Below, piece after piece: positions 63,486-64,000 of a stretch of 64,000 nucleotides of DNA; the stretch's first letter is position 1; each line of letters starts with the position of its first letter. The stretch is from Nitrospiraceae bacterium (GTDB taxonomy: Bacteria; Nitrospirota; Nitrospiria; Nitrospirales; UBA8639). The stretch lies in assembly GCA_020632635.1 (NCBI GenBank), contig JACKFE010000004.1, forward strand, positions 186,001 through 250,000, written 5' to 3'. Below the pieces are notes generated by a model. The model had not been told where the DNA came from. It did not search any database and was given only the letters and a program-made list of their open reading frames with translations. The position numbers were made by a program, and so were the translations under genes.

Positions 63486-63770
63486 GATTGAGGGTACTCG
63501 ACTGGATTTATCATATGACGACTCATAGTCGCATCAGGCTCTCCTCCTGGCTAGCCCAACGTTGGGAGAATCTGAGCAGGCCAACTCCAAAATATTCTAA
63601 TCAAGGACGGAAATTGGGTCAAAATAAAAGTGTCGCTGTCCTTGTCATATTGCCGGTCTTTGTAAATAGGGCATTGCGCATTGACAAGGTGATTCTGAGG
63701 CAGGTAGAAGTCTTTTCCGTGGGTCAAAAAGGAAGAAAACCATAAAGGCGAAGTGAAGGACTGTGACTAT

Positions 63771-64000
63771 ATGCCGGTGAATATGTTGAGAAAACACGGA
63801 GCTCGAATGAGCCTGCAAGAGGCGTTGGATCGAGCGGAAAAACTGAAACGCTTGTCGAGCAGCAGCAATCCACATGAAGCGGCGCTTGCCGCGATGCGGT
63901 TGAAAAGCTTCGACGTGAATGTGGCACGTGCCGCTCGAATTGATTCAAGTGTGGCGGACGAGGAATGCACGGATGTTGACCATCCCGTAGAAATATTGGA
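63771..64000 (+). CDS. DUF2786-like protein, 5' part only
   Basis: The gene runs off the right edge after 76 codons. AAGGA lies about 10 bases before the ATG. The sequence SLQEALDRAEKLKRLSSSSNPHEAALAAMRLKSF resembles the N-terminal helices of DUF2786 (KI-KLL-LA--S-NE-EA--A---A), a family in which the region after it is needed to be sure. Downstream comes an acidic segment (VADEECTDVDHPVE). Confidence 0.5.
   Translation, partial: MPVNMLRKHGARMSLQEALDRAEKLKRLSSSSNPHEAALAAMRLKSFDVNVARAARIDSSVADEECTDVDHPVEIL

Noticed and set aside
63476..63745. 89-codon frame on the plus strand between the caspase gene and the DUF2786-like gene
   Set aside because: Overlaps the start of the caspase gene, has no ribosome site and no motif; read as intergenic.

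Overview
The window looks like chromosomal DNA of a Gram-negative, c-type-cytochrome-rich bacterium of intermediate GC. Evidence for Gram-negative envelope architecture is direct: a complete Tol-Pal locus, several lipobox lipoproteins, MltD- and RodZ-like proteins, and periplasmic cytochromes. The overall protein character (TIGR03975-type radical SAM, TIGR00300 protein, many HEAT/TPR/Sel1 proteins, stand-alone receivers) fits Nitrospirota such as a Nitrospira relative. That assignment is inference; there is no rRNA gene or decisive marker here.

Left part (1-24.5 kb): mostly single genes and short operons on both strands. In order: a cut-off cytochrome c lipoprotein, SelO pseudokinase, a YugP-like zinc protease, a DsrE-like protein beside a thiosulfate-dehydrogenase-like dihaem cytochrome broken by an in-frame TGA, a DUF1614 membrane protein, a Sel1-repeat protein, a VapBC-like toxin-antitoxin pair lying exactly between two 274-bp direct repeats (each an HNH endonuclease gene), a two-gene arginine-to-proline route (amidinotransferase-fold hydrolase plus TIGR00300 protein), an EF-hand exported protein, an MBL hydrolase, a SirB1-like protein, a LON-domain/ABC-2 exporter operon, a CrtC/AttH lipocalin, a BNR-repeat lipoprotein, three CheY-like receivers and a phosphopantetheinyl transferase.

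Middle (24.5-41.8 kb): small hypothetical genes, TrmL, a TPR protein and a HugZ-like protein, followed by a gene-poor stretch of about 2.4 kb that ends at a tyrosine recombinase abutting the 3' end of tRNA-Lys (with tRNA-Arg next to it). This has the layout of a small or decayed integrated element. After it come a secreted HEXXH protein, a UvrD-family helicase, alpha-glucan phosphorylase, HEAT-repeat protein and a mono-haem cytochrome with a strong terminator.

Right part (41.8-64 kb): a long minus-strand gene array, tolQ-tolR-tolA-tolB-pal-(large coiled-coil lipoprotein)-cpoB-mutL-miaA, then mtnP-pfkB family kinase-rodZ. Upstream of tolQ lie tRNA-Asp and tRNA-Val. Beyond are a YfgM-like protein, an MltD-like transglycosylase with three LysM domains, a pterin dehydratase/RiPP-type radical SAM pair with a recognisable promoter, a DUF2024 protein, a caspase-fold lipoprotein and the beginning of a DUF2786-like gene. 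The best candidates for new biology are the radical SAM pair without a visible precursor, the coiled-coil lipoprotein inside the Tol-Pal locus, the orthocaspase lipoprotein, and the repeat-bounded toxin-antitoxin cassette.
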